64,000 bases of DNA from Oceanicola sp. D3 (lineage in GTDB: Bacteria > Pseudomonadota > Alphaproteobacteria > Rhodobacterales > Rhodobacteraceae): NCBI RefSeq assembly GCF_006351965.1, contig NZ_CP040932.1:2728001-2792000 (forward strand), read 5' to 3'. The notes beneath the pieces are model-generated. The model was given only the letters and a program-made list of their open reading frames with translations, made no database searches and was not told where the DNA came from. The number at the start of each line of letters is the position of its first letter. Position 1 is the first letter of the stretch. A program made the position numbers and the translations under genes. This document shows, in pieces, positions 1-7,916 of the stretch.

Positions 1-1503
1 GGCGATGGCGGTGACGATGTTTTCGGCGGTGATGGCCTCGCCGGTGAGTTCTTTCACCTGTCGCCGGTCGCGTAGCACCACGACGCGGGTGGAATAGGCC
101 ACCAGCTCCTCCAACTCGGAGGAGGCGACAAGCAGGGCCATGCCGCGCTCGCGCAGGGTTTCGATCAGGGCGATGATCTCGGCGTGGGCGCCCACGTCGA
201 TGCCGCGGGTGGGCTCGTCGAGGATGAGAAACTCGGGCTCGGTGGCGAGCCAGCGCGCAAGCAGCGCCTTTTGCTGGTTGCCGCCCGAGAGCAGGCGGAT
301 CGGCATGTCGAGCGAGGCGAGGCGAATATCGAGTGCCTTTACATAGTGTTCGGCGATCTCGTTCACCTTGGCGCGGGGGATCGGACGCATCCAGCCTTGG
401 CGGGCCTGGAGCGCGAGGATGATGTTGTCGCGCACCGAAAGGTCGCCGACGATGCCGTGGGTTTTACGGTCTTCCGGGCAGAGGGCGAAGCGGTGGGCGA
501 TGGCCTCGCGCGGGTTGGTGATGCGGGTTTCGCGGCCTTCGAGCAGCAGCTTGCCTTGGTCGGCCTGCACGGCGCCGAAGAGCAGGTTGGCGGTTTCGGT
601 GCGGCCAGAGCCGAGCAGCCCGGCGAGCCCGACGACCTCGCCGCGATGGAGGTTGAGCGAGAAGGGTTCGATCATGCCGCGCTTGGCGAGATCGTTGACC
701 TGCAACAGCAACTCGCCCGGGGTGCCGCCCTTCTTTTCGGCCACGCGGGCCTCCAGTTGGCGGCCGAGCATGAGGGTGATGATATCGTGCTGCGAGACCT
801 CGGCCAGCAGGCGCTCGCCCACCACGCGGCCATTGCGCAGCACGGTGGCACGATCGGATATCTCGAAGACCTGATCGAGAAAATGGGTAATGAAAACAAC
901 CGACAGGCCAGCGTCCTTCACCTGCCGGATGACCCCGAAGAGCAGATCGACCTCATCCCGGTCCAGCGAGGCGGTGGGCTCGTCGAGGATGAGCACCTTG
1001 CCCGAGAGCGCAACGGCGCGGGCGATGGCGACCACCTGCTGCACGGCGACAGAGTAACGGGTGAGCGGCTCGCCGGGGTCGATATTCAGCCCGTAGCCTT
1101 CGAGCACTTCGGCGGCGGCGCGGTTCATGGCGCGGCGGTTGACGAGGCCGAGGCGGGTGGGCTGGCGGCCCATGTAGAGGTTTTCGGCCACGGTCAGGTT
1201 GGGCAGAAGGTTGACCTCCTGGTAGACGGTGCCGATGCCGAGGGCCTGCGCATCGGCGGTGGAACGCGGATCGACCTCTTGGCCCGCGAGCCGGATCACC
1301 CCGCCATCACGCCGGTAGGCGCCGGTGAGGCATTTGATGAGGGTGGATTTGCCCGCGCCGTTCTCGCCCAGAAGCGCGTGCACCTCGCCGGGGTAGAGCT
1401 TGAGCTCTACCTCATCGAGCGCCACGGCGCCGGGAAAGAACTTGGAGATGCCGCTGGCGTGGAGCAGCGGGGGCTGATCTTGCATCTTGCGTCTGCTTTT
1501 CAT
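1..1503 (-). CDS. ytfR: Sugar ABC transporter ATP-binding protein, galactofuranose type (YtfR), 3' end cut by window
   Basis: Energises uptake of a sugar, probably galactofuranose, at the inner face of the cytoplasmic membrane. 501 codons are in the window and the frame is open to base 1. It has two tandem ABC ATPase domains: Walker A GENGAGKST at residues 46-54, and in the second half the signature LSGGNQQ near residue 404 with Walker B LILDEPTRGID near 426-436. The visible end, ENIVTAIA, matches where this family usually stops, so very few residues are missing. The start at 1503 is chosen because GGGGAGGGG lies 7 bases upstream; a second Met at residue 7 has no such site. It follows ytfQ on the same strand, so the pair should be co-transcribed. 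The permease genes expected with this system would lie beyond the left edge. Assignment to YtfR rather than another sugar importer rests mainly on the neighbouring binding protein. Confidence 0.85.
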   Translation of the reverse strand, partial: MKSRRKMQDQPPLLHASGISKFFPGAVALDEVELKLYPGEVHALLGENGAGKSTLIKCLTGAYRRDGGVIRLAGQEVDPRSTADAQALGIGTVYQEVNLLPNLTVAENLYMGRQPTRLGLVNRRAMNRAAAEVLEGYGLNIDPGEPLTRYSVAVQQVVAIARAVALSGKVLILDEPTASLDRDEVDLLFGVIRQVKDAGLSVVFITHFLDQVFEISDRATVLRNGRVVGERLLAEVSQHDIITLMLGRQLEARVAEKKGGTPGELLLQVNDLAKRGMIEPFSLNLHRGEVVGLAGLLGSGRTETANLLFGAVQADQGKLLLEGRETRITNPREAIAHRFALCPEDRKTHGIVGDLSVRDNIILALQARQGWMRPIPRAKVNEIAEHYVKALDIRLASLDMPIRLLSGGNQQKALLARWLATEPEFLILDEPTRGIDVGAHAEIIALIETLRERGMALLVASSELEELVAYSTRVVVLRDRRQVKELTGEAITAENIVTAIA

Positions 1504-1513
1504 GAAGTTGCCC

Positions 1514-1550
1514 CTCCCCGCGAAAGCCTAGCACGGGCGGACGCGGGGAG
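1514..1550 (-). promoter_or_regulatory. Hairpin between ytfQ and ytfR overlapping the ytfR ribosome binding site
   Basis: A perfect 9-bp inverted repeat: CTCCCCGCG at 1514-1522 and CGCGGGGAG at 1542-1550, loop 19 bases. In the minus-strand transcript the downstream arm ends in GGGGAG, which forms part of the ytfR Shine-Dalgarno stretch. Folding would therefore hide the site, or the stem could protect the upstream ytfQ message. The function is inferred. Confidence 0.5.
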
Positions 1551-1592
1551 AGAACGGGCCGGGTAAAGGAAGATGCCCTGCCCGGGGGAGCC

Positions 1593-2546
1593 TTAGTAGC
1601 CGAGGTTCTTCTTTTCCTCGTAGACGGCTTGGTTGTCGTCTTCGGCGGTGTAGAGCTTGCTCTCGGTCTGGATCCACTTCTCGGGCGCGGTGCCGTCCGC
1701 AAAGTAGGCTTCGAGCGCATCCAGCGCCGGGCCGGCCATGTTGGGCGTCAGCTCGATGGTGGCGTTCATCTCGCCGTTGGCGATGGCGAGGTGGGCATCG
1801 GGCACGGCGTCGATGGCGACGATCTTGATGTCGGTGCCGGGGTTGAGACCGGCTTCCTTGATCGCCTGGATCGCGCCAACGGCCATATCGTCGTTATGGG
1901 CGTAGAGCGCACAGATGTTCTCGCCGCCCTCGGCCTTGAGGAAGCTCTCCATCACCACCTTGCCTTGCGAGCGGGTGAAATCGCCGGTCTGGCTGCGGAC
2001 GATCTCGAGGCCATCGGCCCCGGCAATGCCCTCTTCAAAGCCCTTTTTGCGGTCGATCGCGGGCGAGGAGCCGGTGGTGCCTTGCAGCTCGACGATGCGG
2101 CAGGGCTCGCCGGCCATTTCATCGGCCAGCCACTGCCCGGCCACGCGGCCCTCGTGGACGAGGTCGGAGGTGACGGCGGTGAGGTAGAGATCGTCGGAAG
2201 CATCGACCGTGCGGTCGAGCAGGACCACGGGGATCTCGGCATCGGCGGCCTCCTCCAGCACCTCGTCCCAGCCGGTGGCGACCACGGGGGCGAGCAGGAT
2301 GGCATCAACGCCCTGCGCGATGAAGCTGCGGATCGCCTTGATCTGGTTTTCCTGCTTCTGCTGGGCATCGGCAAACTTGAGGTCGATCCCGCGCTTTTCG
2401 GCTTCCTGCTTGGTGACGGTGGTTTCTGCCGCGCGCCAGCCGGATTCAGACCCGATCTGGCTGAAACCGATGGTCATATCGGCGGCCATGGCGGCGAAGG
2501 GCGTAAGGGCGATGGCGCTCGCAAGGAGCGTTGCTTTGACGTTCAT
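1593..2546 (-). CDS. ytfQ: Galactofuranose-type sugar ABC transporter substrate-binding protein (YtfQ)
   Basis: Periplasmic binding protein of a sugar ABC importer, 317 aa, close to the roughly 318 aa of E. coli YtfQ. It has an N-terminal Sec signal peptide (MNVKATLLASAIALTPFAAMA, cleavage near residue 21) followed by a type-1 periplasmic binding fold of the LacI/RbsB class. The C-terminal stretch KWIQTESKLYTAEDD is typical of YtfQ. The start has GGGAGGAAATC directly upstream. It is first in the operon, with ytfR about 90 bases downstream and a hairpin between them. An AT-rich promoter region and an inverted repeat lie upstream. The exact sugar ligand cannot be proven from sequence. Confidence 0.88.
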   Translation of the reverse strand: MNVKATLLASAIALTPFAAMAADMTIGFSQIGSESGWRAAETTVTKQEAEKRGIDLKFADAQQKQENQIKAIRSFIAQGVDAILLAPVVATGWDEVLEEAADAEIPVVLLDRTVDASDDLYLTAVTSDLVHEGRVAGQWLADEMAGEPCRIVELQGTTGSSPAIDRKKGFEEGIAGADGLEIVRSQTGDFTRSQGKVVMESFLKAEGGENICALYAHNDDMAVGAIQAIKEAGLNPGTDIKIVAIDAVPDAHLAIANGEMNATIELTPNMAGPALDALEAYFADGTAPEKWIQTESKLYTAEDDNQAVYEEKKNLGY

Positions 2547-2560
2547 GATTTCCTCCCATG

Positions 2561-2575
2561 GAACGATTGTCGTTC
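2561..2575. promoter_or_regulatory. Inverted repeat upstream of ytfQ, possible operator
   Basis: GAACGA-TTG-TCGTTC is a perfect 6-bp inverted repeat between the predicted promoter and the ytfQ ribosome binding site. This position would suit a repressor, for example of the LacI or GntR class. No regulator gene is visible next to it. Chance occurrence cannot be excluded. Confidence 0.3.
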
Positions 2576-2584
2576 GTGGATTCG

Positions 2585-2613
2585 ATTAAGTATTACTTTA
2601 TTATTTTTGGCAA
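2585..2613 (-). promoter_or_regulatory. Candidate sigma-70 promoter of ytfQR
   Basis: On the minus strand TTGCCA (5 of 6 to -35) at 2608-2613 and CTTAAT (4 of 6 to -10) at 2585-2590 are separated by 17 bases. They lie in an unusually AT-rich stretch for this DNA, upstream of the ytfQ start at 2546. Confidence 0.4.
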
Positions 2614-2790
2614 TGGGGTTTGTCACGGCGGCGTGAATTACATGAATTTCCATTGTTTAACAGCATATTGTGCCAAGTTGTTCATCCAAATTTTTGAGCC
2701 CCATCGAGAAGCGCGACTGATTCCGCGCGGTTGTGAGCACTGGCTTTCGGGCGCATGATGACGCAACGGCAGCCAAGGAGGAAAGCCCCG

Positions 2791-3924
2791 ATGGCCGAGT
2801 ACCGAACGCCCGGAGTTTATGTTGTGGAGGAGGCTGGAGGAGCGCGGCCGATCTCTACGGTGGGCACCTCGACCACTGCGCTTGTTGGGCTGATCGAAGA
2901 GGGCAAGGGGCCGGTGGGGGAGCCGGTATTATTCTCAAACTACACCACCTTTGAGCGAATGCATCTGGAGGGATTGCCCGGCGACCGCCCCTGCACGCTG
3001 GCCACCGCGGTGAGCGGCTTTTTCGACAACGGCGGCACCCGGCTTTTCGTGCTGCGGGTTGCGGACGGGTTAGAGCGCCTTTCGCTGGAGGACCTGCAGC
3101 CGCTGGATGAGGAGAAGAGTATTCGACTCGTCGCCACGCCGGGCTTTGACGATGCAGAGAGCCACGCGGCGCTGGTGCAGCACTGCGAGGACAGGGGCGA
3201 TCGGTTTGCGGTGCTCGACATGGCCGAAACGGGGGGTGATCTGGCGGCGATGCAGCAGCGCGAGCCGGACGGCGGGCTGTTGCCGCCGCAGGTGGAAAGC
3301 GGGCTGGCGGCGATTTATGCGCCACGCATCCTCCTGCCGGATGTGGTGACCGGCGAGCAGGTAGCAGTGCCGCCCTCGGGGCATATCTGCGGGATCTATG
3401 CGCAGGTGGATGCCTCTAGGGGCGTTCACAAGGCTCCGGCGAACGTGGCGCTGCGCGGGGTGACGCAGCTCACGGAGGCCTTTGACGATGCCGATCAGGA
3501 TGTGTTGGCAACGACGGGTGTAAATCTGATCCGCCAGTTCACGGATGGTTTCCGGGTCTGGGGCGCGCGCACGCTGAGCGACCCGGCGAGTGACTGGCGC
3601 TATGTGCCCATGCGGCGGCTGGGGCTGATGATTGAGCAAAGCCTGACCCGGGGGCTGGAATGGGTGGTCTTCGAGCCGAATGACGAGCCACTGTGGAAGG
3701 CGGTGCGGCGCGATGTGGCGGCGTTTCTGGACGCGCTCTGGCGCGACGGGGCGCTGGCCGGGGAAACGCCGGAGAGCGCCTATTTTGCAACCTGCGACCG
3801 GACCACGATGACGCAGGATGATATCGACAACGGGCGGCTGATCTGCCTTGTCGGCGTGGCGATGGTGAAGCCTGCGGAGTTCGTCATATTTCGGATCGTG
3901 CAGAAAGCGGGCGATGCCCCATGA
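2791..3924 (+). CDS. Contractile tail sheath protein (phage / extracellular contractile injection system type)
   Basis: Structural sheath subunit of a contractile tail, 377 aa. The opening TPGVYVVEE and the C-terminal block MTQDDIDNGRLICLVGVAMV...KPAEFVIF are hallmarks of the sheath family seen in contractile phages and extracellular contractile injection systems; VPPSGHICGIYAQVDASRGV in the middle is also typical. It is short for the eCIS sheath group (often near 480-500 aa), suggesting a compact form without an outer domain. The start at 2791 is preferred because AAGGAGG lies 10 bases upstream; an upstream in-frame ATG at 2755 has no such site. Its last 4 bases overlap the next gene (ATGA), so the two are translationally coupled. 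No baseplate, spike, ATPase, tape-measure or capsid gene is nearby. Confidence 0.88.
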   Translation: MAEYRTPGVYVVEEAGGARPISTVGTSTTALVGLIEEGKGPVGEPVLFSNYTTFERMHLEGLPGDRPCTLATAVSGFFDNGGTRLFVLRVADGLERLSLEDLQPLDEEKSIRLVATPGFDDAESHAALVQHCEDRGDRFAVLDMAETGGDLAAMQQREPDGGLLPPQVESGLAAIYAPRILLPDVVTGEQVAVPPSGHICGIYAQVDASRGVHKAPANVALRGVTQLTEAFDDADQDVLATTGVNLIRQFTDGFRVWGARTLSDPASDWRYVPMRRLGLMIEQSLTRGLEWVVFEPNDEPLWKAVRRDVAAFLDALWRDGALAGETPESAYFATCDRTTMTQDDIDNGRLICLVGVAMVKPAEFVIFRIVQKAGDAP

Positions 3925-4337
3925 GCGACACCCCTTACACCCGGTTCAACTTTGAGCTGCGCCTTGCGGGCGAGCCTGTGGCCCGCTTCATCAAGGCGAG
4001 CGGGCTTGGCCCGGAGATGGACACTGTCGCCTACCGTGAAGGGGGCGGCAGGGCTGTGCGGCACCTGCCGGGGAAGTTCAGAGTGACGCCGCTGCAACTG
4101 CGCTTTGGACAAGCCAATGATGACGGTTTTTGCGCTTGGGCCGAGCGCTCATTGGTTGGCGAGCCTGACCCGCGGGACGTTGAGCTGGCGATGCTTGAGG
4201 ATGGTGCAGAGGCACGCGTTTGGCGGCTGTTCTCGGCCTGGGCTACGAACTTCAGATTTGTGCCCGACGGGAGCCACCCCGGCCAGGTGACGGTGGAAAG
4301 GCTCACGCTGGTTTATGACCGGATGGAGCGGGGTTAA
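3921..4337 (+). CDS. Contractile tail tube protein, T4 gp19-like family
   Basis: Predicted inner-tube subunit, 138 aa. The start YTRFNFELRLAGEPVARFI, then a SGLGPEMDTVAYREGG segment and a beta-rich tail ending VTVERLTLVYDRME, match the small gp19-like tail-tube family (about 140-150 aa) that polymerises inside a sheath. It overlaps the sheath gene by 4 bases, giving the minimal sheath-plus-tube pair. Its stop overlaps the stop of the converging acyl-CoA synthetase gene. The pairing strongly supports the assignment. Whether it builds a functional tube, is a relic, or does something else is unknown because no other tail component is in the window. Confidence 0.82.
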   Translation: MSDTPYTRFNFELRLAGEPVARFIKASGLGPEMDTVAYREGGGRAVRHLPGKFRVTPLQLRFGQANDDGFCAWAERSLVGEPDPRDVELAMLEDGAEARVWRLFSAWATNFRFVPDGSHPGQVTVERLTLVYDRMERG

Positions 4338-5980
4338 GTGCTCTCCTGTGCCGCCTCTTCCATCAACTCGCGCCATTGCACCTTGCCGGAGGGAGAGCGC
4401 GGGAGGGCCTGCACAAAGACGATCTCCTTGGGCACCTTGTAGGCGGCCATGTTGGCGCGGCACCAGGTGGTGATTTCTTCCGCCGTCACATCCCCCTTGG
4501 GCACGATATAGGCGCGCACGCGCTCGCCAGTGCGGGGATCGGGGCGGCCGATGATGCAACATTCGGTGATTTGCGGATGGGCGTGCATGAGGCCTTCGAC
4601 CTCGGTGGGCCAGACCTTGAGGCCGGAGACGGAGACCATCCGCTTTACCCGGTCGACGATGTAGAAGAAGCCGCTTTCGTCGTAGCGGCCGATGTCGCCG
4701 GAGCGCACGAAGCGTTTGCCGTCGATCTCGATATGGGCGGCTTCGGTTTCTTCCGGGCGGTTCCAGTAGCCGAGGAAGTTTTGCGGGCCGTGCATGATGA
4801 TTTCGCCCGGCTCGTTCGGGCCGAGCTCTGCGCCCGTCTCCGGGTCGATCACGCGGGAGTCCACGCCGAAGATCGGGATGCCGAGGCATTGGCGGCGGGG
4901 GGCGTCGAGCGGGTTGATGTGGGAGGGGGCCATCGTTTCTGTCATGCCGTAGCCTTCGATGTAGTCGAGGCCGGTGAGATCCTTGAGCTTGGCCGCGACC
5001 GCCTCGGGCATGGAGGCGCCGCCGCCGCCGATGACTTCGAGCGACGTGAGGTCGTAGCTGTCGAGCGCCGGGTCGTTCACGAGGTCGATCGCCATGGTGG
5101 TGATGGAGCGCCAGCGGGCGACCTTGTAGCGTTCGATCAGGTAGGCCGCGAGCGCCCTGTCCCACCTTGTCATCAGGATGATCGGCTCGCCCTTGAGGAT
5201 CGGCGCGTTCATCGAGTTCTGCATGCCGGTGACGTGGTAGAGCGGCAGGCTGGCGAGCGTGGTGCCGTTGCCGCGCGTGGGGTTCCAGACGGTGTTGCCG
5301 ACGCAGGTGCTCATCACGGTGCGGTGGCTGTGCATGCAGCCCTTGGGCTGGCCGGTGGTGCCGGAGCTGTAGGGGATGAGGGCGAGATCGTCGGGCGCGG
5401 CGGTGATCGGGCCGGGTTGGTGGCCCTGCGCGATGGCGGCGGACCATGGGGTAACGCGGGGGTCGTCGGAGGGGTGAGGCTGCGCGTTCAGCGGCTCGGG
5501 GAGCGTGAAGGGGAAGGCCGGGTCGGTGTGCTCGGCGTAGGCGGCGGAGAGGATGTGGCGCAGGGGCGTGCCTGCAAGGTGGGGCAAGAGCTCTTGCCCG
5601 GTCAGCGCCACCTCGGCGCCGGTGTCTTCACAGAGATAGGCGAGTTCGGCGGCGCGGTTCATCGGGTTGACGGGCACCACCACGGCATCGGCGCGCAGGA
5701 TTGCGTAGTAGCCGGCGATGAATTGCGGGGCGTTTTGCATGTAGAGCAGGACGCGGTCGCCCTTGGCCACGCCGTTGGACTGGAGCCAACCGGCGAGCGC
5801 CTCCACCTCGGCGGCGAGTGCGCCGTAGGTGATGTGGCGCCCGTAGTACAGGATCGCCGGGGCCTCTGGCGTGGCCTCGGCGGTGAGCGCGAGGTTTTGC
5901 GCCATGGAGCGTGCCGGAATCTCGATGCTGTGCGGCACGCCCTTGGGCCAGCTGGCGAGGTGGCGGGTGAAGGGGGCCAT
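4334..5980 (-). CDS. Acyl-CoA synthetase (AMP-binding, long/medium-chain fatty acid-CoA ligase family)
   Basis: Activates a carboxylic acid to its CoA thioester through an acyl-adenylate in the cytoplasm, 548 aa. The AMP-binding P-loop YSSGTTGQPKG lies at residues 204-214. Further ANL motifs are GYGMTETMAP, the GDIGRYDESGFFYIVDR hinge region and the C-terminal SGKVQWREL with the catalytic Lys. It starts one base inside the stop of the TPP enzyme gene (TGATG), so it is the second gene of a two-gene operon divergent from the TAXI-TRAP operon. The substrate is not determined; transport, TPP and beta-oxidation neighbours suggest an imported carboxylate. Confidence 0.87.
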   Translation of the reverse strand: MAPFTRHLASWPKGVPHSIEIPARSMAQNLALTAEATPEAPAILYYGRHITYGALAAEVEALAGWLQSNGVAKGDRVLLYMQNAPQFIAGYYAILRADAVVVPVNPMNRAAELAYLCEDTGAEVALTGQELLPHLAGTPLRHILSAAYAEHTDPAFPFTLPEPLNAQPHPSDDPRVTPWSAAIAQGHQPGPITAAPDDLALIPYSSGTTGQPKGCMHSHRTVMSTCVGNTVWNPTRGNGTTLASLPLYHVTGMQNSMNAPILKGEPIILMTRWDRALAAYLIERYKVARWRSITTMAIDLVNDPALDSYDLTSLEVIGGGGASMPEAVAAKLKDLTGLDYIEGYGMTETMAPSHINPLDAPRRQCLGIPIFGVDSRVIDPETGAELGPNEPGEIIMHGPQNFLGYWNRPEETEAAHIEIDGKRFVRSGDIGRYDESGFFYIVDRVKRMVSVSGLKVWPTEVEGLMHAHPQITECCIIGRPDPRTGERVRAYIVPKGDVTAEEITTWCRANMAAYKVPKEIVFVQALPRSPSGKVQWRELMEEAAQEST

Positions 5981-7647
5981 CAGGCGCTGCTCCGCTTGCT
6001 GCTCCGTTCTCGCAATTGGGTGACGGTGACATAGGCCGAGAGCGCCTCGGCGGAGGTTTGCACCGCCAGAACCGCCGCGCCGGGATGGGCGAGGAAGTTG
6101 GCGATGGTGACCGCGATGTCATCGCCCGGCGCGAGGGAGAAGGCCCCTGCCCCAAAGCTTGCGGCCCATGCGGCGAAGTCGGGGTTGGCCAGATCGGTGC
6201 CGGAGATGCGGGCGGGATAGTCGCGCTCTTGGTGCAGGCGGATGGTGCCATAGGTGCCGTTGTCGGCCACGACGATCTTGGGGGTGGCGCCCTTGGCGAT
6301 GGCGGTGGCCAGCTCGGCCCCGGTCATCAGGGTGCCGCCATCGCCCGCGAAGCCGAGCGCGCAGCGGCCCGGGAAGCGGAGGGAGGCGGCAACCGCGCCG
6401 GGGATACCAAGGCCCATCGCGCCGCCAACCGCGCCGACAGCGAGTTGGGTGCCATCCCAGGGCCAGTATTGGTGGACCCAGCCGGAGAAGTTGCCCGAAT
6501 CGGTTGTGACGATTGCATCACGCGGGGCCTGCTGGGCCAGTTCGGAGGCGACCACGCCAAAATCGAGGCCGTCTTCGCGGGGTTTCGCCTGCGGCTTCAA
6601 TGCCAGCGCGGCGCCGTTGCAGCGGGCGGCCCATGCGGCGCGGTCGGGCGCTTTGGGGGCGGCCTGCGCGAGGGCGGCGGCGAAGGCGGAAGGCTCGGAG
6701 GCCACGGCGAGGGTGGCGTTGTAGAGGCGGGTGAGCACGGCCGGATCGGGCCAGACGTGGATGAGCGGCTGGGCCGGCTCGGGGGCGGCGGGGATTTTGT
6801 AGCCCTGCGTGGGCACATCACCGAGGCGGGTGCCGAGCGCGAGGATCAGATCGGCCTCGGCGAGGGTTTTCCAGAGCGAGGGGGGCACCTTGAAACCGAG
6901 GTTCCCGGCGTAGAGCGGTGAGAAATTATCAAACACTTCCTGATGTTTGAAGGTGGTTGCCACGGGAATCCCCTGCCCTTCGGCCAGCGCCTTGAGGGCG
7001 GCGCGGGTGGCGGGCTCGGCGAAGCCGCCGCCTGCGATGATGAGCGGGCGCTCTGCCTTCGAGAGCATCTCGGCGGCGCGGGAGATGTCGGCCTCTGACG
7101 GGCCGGGCACGGGCACGGTGATGGGGGGGACGACGGCGGCGGTGACGTCATCTGTCAGCATGTCTTCCGGCAGGGCCAGAACCGCCGGGCCGGGGGTGCC
7201 GGACTGCGCCGCGGCCCATGCCCGCGCGAGGGCTTCGGGCAGGCGGAAGGCGTCTGTGACTTCTTCGACGTGCTTGGCGAAGCTGCCGAAGACACGGGCA
7301 TAATCCATTTCCTGAAAGGCCCCGCGCCCGCGCTCGAATCGGGCCACCTGCCCGACCAGAACCACCAGCGGCACGGCATCTTGCTCGGCCAGATGCAGGG
7401 CGATTGCAGCGTTCATTGCGCCGGGGCCGCGTGACACGGCCAGAAGGCCGGGCTTGCCGGTGAGCTTGGCATCGGCCACCGCCGCCATCCCTGCCCCGCC
7501 CTCGTGGCGGCAAACCACCACATCAACCGCCTCCTGCCCGTGCAGCGCATCGAGCAACGCCAGATAGCTTTCGCCCGGAACACAGAACAGCCGGTCGGCC
7601 CCATGGGCCACCATGCACTCCACCATAAGGTCGGCGGCTCGCACCAT
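5980..7647 (-). CDS. Thiamine pyrophosphate-dependent enzyme, acetolactate synthase/decarboxylase superfamily
   Basis: Probable 2-oxoacid decarboxylase or ligase using ThDP, 555 aa, with the usual N-terminal PYR, central and C-terminal PP domains. The cofactor-activating Glu is E49 in VCRHEGGAG, and the ThDP/Mg motif runs from GDGG at 435-438 to N463 (ADNGTYG). The start at 7647 is preferred because GGAGGAG lies 7 bases upstream; a longer reading frame to 7935 crosses the divergent promoter region and has no family similarity. It is coupled to the acyl-CoA synthetase by TGATG. The superfamily is certain, the reaction is not: it could be a decarboxylase acting on an oxoacid delivered by the divergent TRAP transporter. 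Confidence 0.83.
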   Translation of the reverse strand: MVRAADLMVECMVAHGADRLFCVPGESYLALLDALHGQEAVDVVVCRHEGGAGMAAVADAKLTGKPGLLAVSRGPGAMNAAIALHLAEQDAVPLVVLVGQVARFERGRGAFQEMDYARVFGSFAKHVEEVTDAFRLPEALARAWAAAQSGTPGPAVLALPEDMLTDDVTAAVVPPITVPVPGPSEADISRAAEMLSKAERPLIIAGGGFAEPATRAALKALAEGQGIPVATTFKHQEVFDNFSPLYAGNLGFKVPPSLWKTLAEADLILALGTRLGDVPTQGYKIPAAPEPAQPLIHVWPDPAVLTRLYNATLAVASEPSAFAAALAQAAPKAPDRAAWAARCNGAALALKPQAKPREDGLDFGVVASELAQQAPRDAIVTTDSGNFSGWVHQYWPWDGTQLAVGAVGGAMGLGIPGAVAASLRFPGRCALGFAGDGGTLMTGAELATAIAKGATPKIVVADNGTYGTIRLHQERDYPARISGTDLANPDFAAWAASFGAGAFSLAPGDDIAVTIANFLAHPGAAVLAVQTSAEALSAYVTVTQLRERSSKRSSA

Positions 7648-7806
7648 ATCGTATCTCCTCCCCGTGTTGGCCCTTCGGAAACGGGCGGCATTGCTTGCCT
7701 GCTGCCGTTCGCCACGGCTGGGCGCGCAAAGCGATGCCCAACCTCGGTGACGTTCCGAAGACCGTAAGCGTCTTGACCGACGCCCCATCGTGATAGATGC
7801 TCCATT

Positions 7807-7825
7807 TGCGAAACGCAATTCCGCA
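7807..7825. promoter_or_regulatory. Candidate IclR-family operator, site 1 (TPP enzyme / TAXI-TRAP divergent region)
   Basis: TGCGAAACGCAATTCCGCA is an imperfect palindrome of the form TGCRRAA-N5-TTCCGCA. It lies in the 269-base space between the divergent TPP-enzyme and TAXI genes and matches 15 of 19 bases with a site at 22912-22930. A nested perfect repeat TTGCG-AAA-CGCAA spans 7806-7818. The IclR gene at 15875 lies between the two sites and is the natural candidate regulator. This is an inference from shared sequence. Confidence 0.5.
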
Positions 7826-7916
7826 GAGCGCACCAAGCGCCAATCCGGAGACGTTGAGACGCGGGAGGAGGAGACCCGGGCCAACCGGGGCTGCCCGCAC
7901 CATTTGGGAGGAATGA

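Noticed and set aside
184-1566. Long plus-strand frame across ytfR
   Set aside because: The minus strand of the same bases encodes two ABC ATPase domains with Walker A, signature and Walker B motifs. The plus frame has none.
4376-6034. 552-codon plus-strand frame across the acyl-CoA synthetase gene
   Set aside because: Shadow of the adenylating enzyme; Gly/Val/His-rich translation with no domain.
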